Positions 60,799 to 64,000 of a DNA stretch of 64,000 bases are shown here, one piece after another. This DNA is from Ehretia macrophylla (lineage: Eukaryota; Streptophyta; Magnoliopsida; Boraginales; Ehretiaceae): the NCBI GenBank assembly GCA_037974665.1, contig CM075772.1:34697052-34761051 (forward strand). Direction: 5' to 3'. The translations under genes and the position numbers were made by a program. How positions within the stretch are numbered: the stretch's first letter is position 1; each line of letters starts with the position of its first letter. The notes under the pieces were generated by a model. The model worked only from the letters and a program-made list of their open reading frames with translations, was not told the origin of the DNA and ran no database searches.

Positions 60799-63700
60799 AT
60801 GCCGCCACGTCGTGGTACTCAAGGTATAGGATCAGATGAAGAGGCAGCGGAACAGGGTCAGCAGCCGTTGCCTGAGCAGTTTATGGCTACCATGACTACT
60901 GCAGTAGACCGGATCACACAGGTACTACACGAGCAGAGGCAGGACCGTATTAATCCCCAGGGTAATCAAGCTAATCCTGGTGGACAGGGGTACAGAGTTG
61001 AGAATAACCAGCTTGAGAAATTTCTGAGGCACGAGCCGGGAAATTTCTTCGGGGAGCCGGATGATGAGGCGGCCGAGAGATGGATTAATCGAGTTGAGAA
61101 GATTTTCACTGCTTTGAGGTATACCGATGAGGCAAGAATAGACTATGCATCATTTTTATTTGAGGGTGATGCAGAGCAGTGGTGGAATACTGTTAGACTG
61201 AGGTGGGATTGTGAGGATGTTCCACACTTAGGGGATGATTTTGTAAGTGAGTTCCGGGACAAATATATTCCCGAGATGGCTATGGAGAGGAGGGAAGATG
61301 AGTTTGTGGCCCTGAAACAGGGGAATATGACTGTTGCACAGTACGAGGCTAGGTTTGTTAGCCTGTCAAGGTATATGCCCGAGTTGGTACGGCCAGCTAG
61401 GAGGATGATACATAGGTTTGTCCGTGGGTTGAGAATGGACATCCAGTTGCATTTGACTGGACAGACCTACACTACTTTTCCCGAGGCATTTCAGGCAGCC
61501 TCGAAGTTTGAGAAACGGAAGGCTGAGATGTTAGCTGAGAGCAGTCAGCCGAGTAAGAAGCAGTTTTTGGGCCAGAGCAGCCAGAGTCAGCCGAGGCAGT
61601 TTCAGGCTTCTGCACAGGGTCCTCAGCAACGTCCATATCAGCCACAGCAGCAAATTCAGGCTAGGCCAGCTGTAACTAGACCTCAGCAGGGAGCTACAGT
61701 TCCTACCCCTGCCAGAGCCCCAGCACCTACAGGAAACACTGCAGTTAGGCAAAATCAGCAGTGTGATTATTGTAATCGACCAGGGCATATTGAGGCTAAC
61801 TGCTGGAGGAAGAGTGGAAAATGTACGGGTTGTGGCGGGGATGATCACAGGGTGAGGGATTACCCTAAATATAAAAATGTTCAGGGACGTGGTGAAGGCC
61901 GAGGTGTTCAGAATAGGGCTGCAGGTACACGACCAGCACAGAGAGTTCAGGCTAGGGTCTTTGCACTGGATGCAGAGGAGCTGCCCGATAATACAGCTAT
62001 AGTGGAAGGTACCTTTCTTCTCAATACTCAGCCAGTTAAAGTTTTGATTGATCCTGGAGCTACACATTCGTTTATAACTCTTGCATGTGCACGATCTGTG
62101 AATGTTTGCATTGATAATTTGCCTCATGAAGTTGAAGTTAGCACTCCTTTGGGTGCAAAATTTGTTGCTGAGTCTATTTGCAAATCTTGTGATATATGTA
62201 TTGAGAACCGTAAATTTCCTGCTGATTTAATTATATTACCATTCCGTGACTTTGAAATCATTTTGGGAATGGACTGGTTGGGAAAGTATTATGCTCAGTT
62301 GGATTGTAGAACAAAGATCGTTTATCTTAAGGTTCCTGACCTACCAGTACTAGAGATTATTGGGAACTGCAGGGCTGCCCGCATTCCACTTTTATCAGCG
62401 ATCAAGACATCTAAGTTGTTAAATAGGGGTTGTGAAGCCTACTTAGCCTATTTGATCAATCAGCCTGCTGATAAGTTGAGTTTGAATGAAGTTCCGATTG
62501 TTAGAGACTTCCCTGGTGTATTTCCCTAGGAATTACCGGGTTTACCACCGGATAGGGAGATTGAGTTCGTGATTGATCTTGTGCCAGGCACTGCGCCTAT
62601 TTCTAGGAGTCCTTACAGGATGGCATCGGCTGAACTTCAGGAGTTAAAAATTCAGCTTCAGAACTTACTTGAGAAAGGGTTTATACAACCTAGTTCTTCG
62701 CCGTGGGGCACACCTGTGTTGTTTGTGAGAAAGAAAGACGGCACGCTACGGTTATGCATTGATTACAGGGGACTTAATCAAGTCACGATTAAGAATAAAT
62801 ACCCATTGCCGTTGATTGAAGAATTGTTTGACCAGTTGCAGGGTGCGAGTGTTTACTCTAAATTTGACTTGAGGCAGGGTTACTATCAACTTAGGATTCG
62901 GAGTGACGATATACCAAAGACGGCATTCAGGACTAGATATGGCCACTATGAATTTGTTGTTTTGCCGTTTGGATTGACGAATGCACCAGCCGCATTCATG
63001 GACTTGATGCAAAGGGTTTTTCGGCCTTACCTTGATCAGTTTGTCGTGATCTTCATTGACGACATTTTAGTGTATTCGAAGAACGAGGCTGAACATGAGC
63101 AACACTTGAGGATTGTGCTTCAGACTTTGCAGGAAAACAAGCTTTTTGCTAAATTCAGCAAGTGTGAGTTCTGGTTGAACCAGATATCTTTTCTAGGCCA
63201 TATCATTTCAGATCGAGGAATTTTAGTGGACCCAGCTAAGATTGAAGTTGTTTCATCTTGGAAGAGACCTGAGACGGTGCCAGAGATTCGGAGTTTTCTT
63301 GGATTGGCAGGTTACTACCGGAGATTTGTTAAAGACTTTTCTAAAATTTCTGGACCTTTAAGCCAGTTGACTCGGAAGAAAGTTGCTTACAACTGGGATG
63401 CCAAATGTGAATCCAGTTTCCAAGAATTGAAGAAGAGACTAACTACAGCTCCTATACTAGCTTTACCTGAGGGAACAGAGAACTTCGTTGTATACAGTGA
63501 TGCATCTAAGGAAGGATTAGGCTGTGTTTTAATGCAGAATGGTAAGGTGATTGCCTATGCTTCTAGGAAATTGAAACCTTATGAAGTCAATTACCCTACA
63601 CATGATCTTGAGTTAGCTGCAGTTGTGTTTGCATTGAAGAAGTGGCGTTATTACTTGTGGGGTTGCAGATTTGAAATATTTACTGACCACAAGAGTCTCA

Positions 63701-64000
63701 AGTATTTGTTTTCACAGAAGGATCTAAATATGAGGCAGCGGAGATGGCTAGAGCTATTGGGTGGTTATAACTGTTCTATTAACTATGTGCCAGGTAAGGC
63801 AAATGTTGTTGCTGATGCTTTGAGCCGAAAGGCTACTGTTGCAAGCTTGATTATCAAGGACTGGGAGACTTTGGAAGAAATTTGTTCATGGAAACCAGAA
63901 GCTACTGAGGTAGGGATTCGGTTTGCTAGTTTACAGATTCAGTCAGGGTTGCTAGCACAGATCAGAGAGGCTCAGAAGACTGATCCTCACATCTTGAAGA
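60799..64000 (+). mobile_element. Ty3/gypsy gag-pol (Tekay/Del-like), one TAG between PR and RT, runs off window
   Basis: Single frame from ATG 60799. Gag: retrotransposon gag domain about residues 70-220 (EPDDEAAERWINRVEKIF, EGDAEQWW, FRDKYIPE, MTVAQYEARF), then a Gln-rich linker. A first CCHC knuckle is at residues 322-335 (CDYCNRPGHIEANC); a second has Tyr355 in place of its last Cys (TAC, 61861-61863). Protease: LIDPGATHSFI with Asp418 and Pro where Ser/Thr is usual. A TAG at 62527-62529 replaces a Glu position before [13 protein letters not shown]; the frame is open after it to the window end. [40 protein letters not shown], catalytic FIDDILVYS (IDD at 63055-63063). RNase [35 protein letters not shown]. 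Then ADALSRK. Integrase and 3' LTR lie beyond the edge. Near-intact and probably young, but with several defects. Confidence 0.92.

Overview
This window reads as plant DNA that mixes mitochondrial-type sequence with nuclear-type LTR retrotransposons. Recognisable mitochondrial genes are mttB/tatC (minus strand), sdh3, nad2 exons 1-2 with a group II intron, and ccmFc exons 1-2 with a group II intron. Long spacers have the look of angiosperm mitochondrial intergenic DNA. The genes keep their introns, and nad2 keeps unedited codons (P, R and S where the mature protein has L, C and L), so the copies came through DNA and not cDNA. mttB and ccmFc carry nonsense codons and frameshifts, and sdh3 has an altered start and end. 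Five LTR insertions sit among this sequence, four of them with perfect 5-bp target duplications. The simplest reading is a large nuclear copy of mitochondrial DNA (NUMT) later bombarded by Ty3/gypsy elements. A mitochondrial genome that took up nuclear DNA, or a misassembly, cannot be excluded from sequence alone.

Layout: 1-9.3 kb has a LINE fragment, mttB pseudogene, copia and gypsy scraps, then mitochondrial-like spacer. 10.2-17.2 kb has two solo LTRs (TSDs GCTAC and TATTG). 17.9-21.4 kb has an Ogre-like LTR/PBS scrap, sdh3 and nad2 exons 1-2. 22.9-27.0 kb has LINE, gypsy integrase and a minus-strand copia RNase H split by a third solo LTR (TSD CCACT). 28.9-45.2 kb is ccmFc, split after codon 66 by a 14-kb tandem array LTR-INT-LTR-INT-LTR-INT-LTR of a non-autonomous element. 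45.2-58.2 kb is spacer with a copia RT scrap and a fourth solo LTR (TSD TTTGT). 58.2 kb to the end is the 5' part of an autonomous Ty3/gypsy (Tekay/Del-like) element with LTR, tRNA-Met PBS and gag-pol running off the window.

The LTRs (three array LTRs, four solo, one autonomous) differ in sequence but share a core block and, about 0.5 kb from the 3' end in the array LTRs, a small hairpin. The stem sequence differs between LTR families while pairing is mostly kept; in two LTRs the odd pairs are G-U wobbles only in the LTR-sense RNA. The hairpin is followed 19-26 nt later by a CAG|GA in five of six families, and in three or four of them by a short acidic reading frame. This is the most interesting unexplained signal here. 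No CRISPR, intact tRNA, rRNA or complete novel operon was seen.
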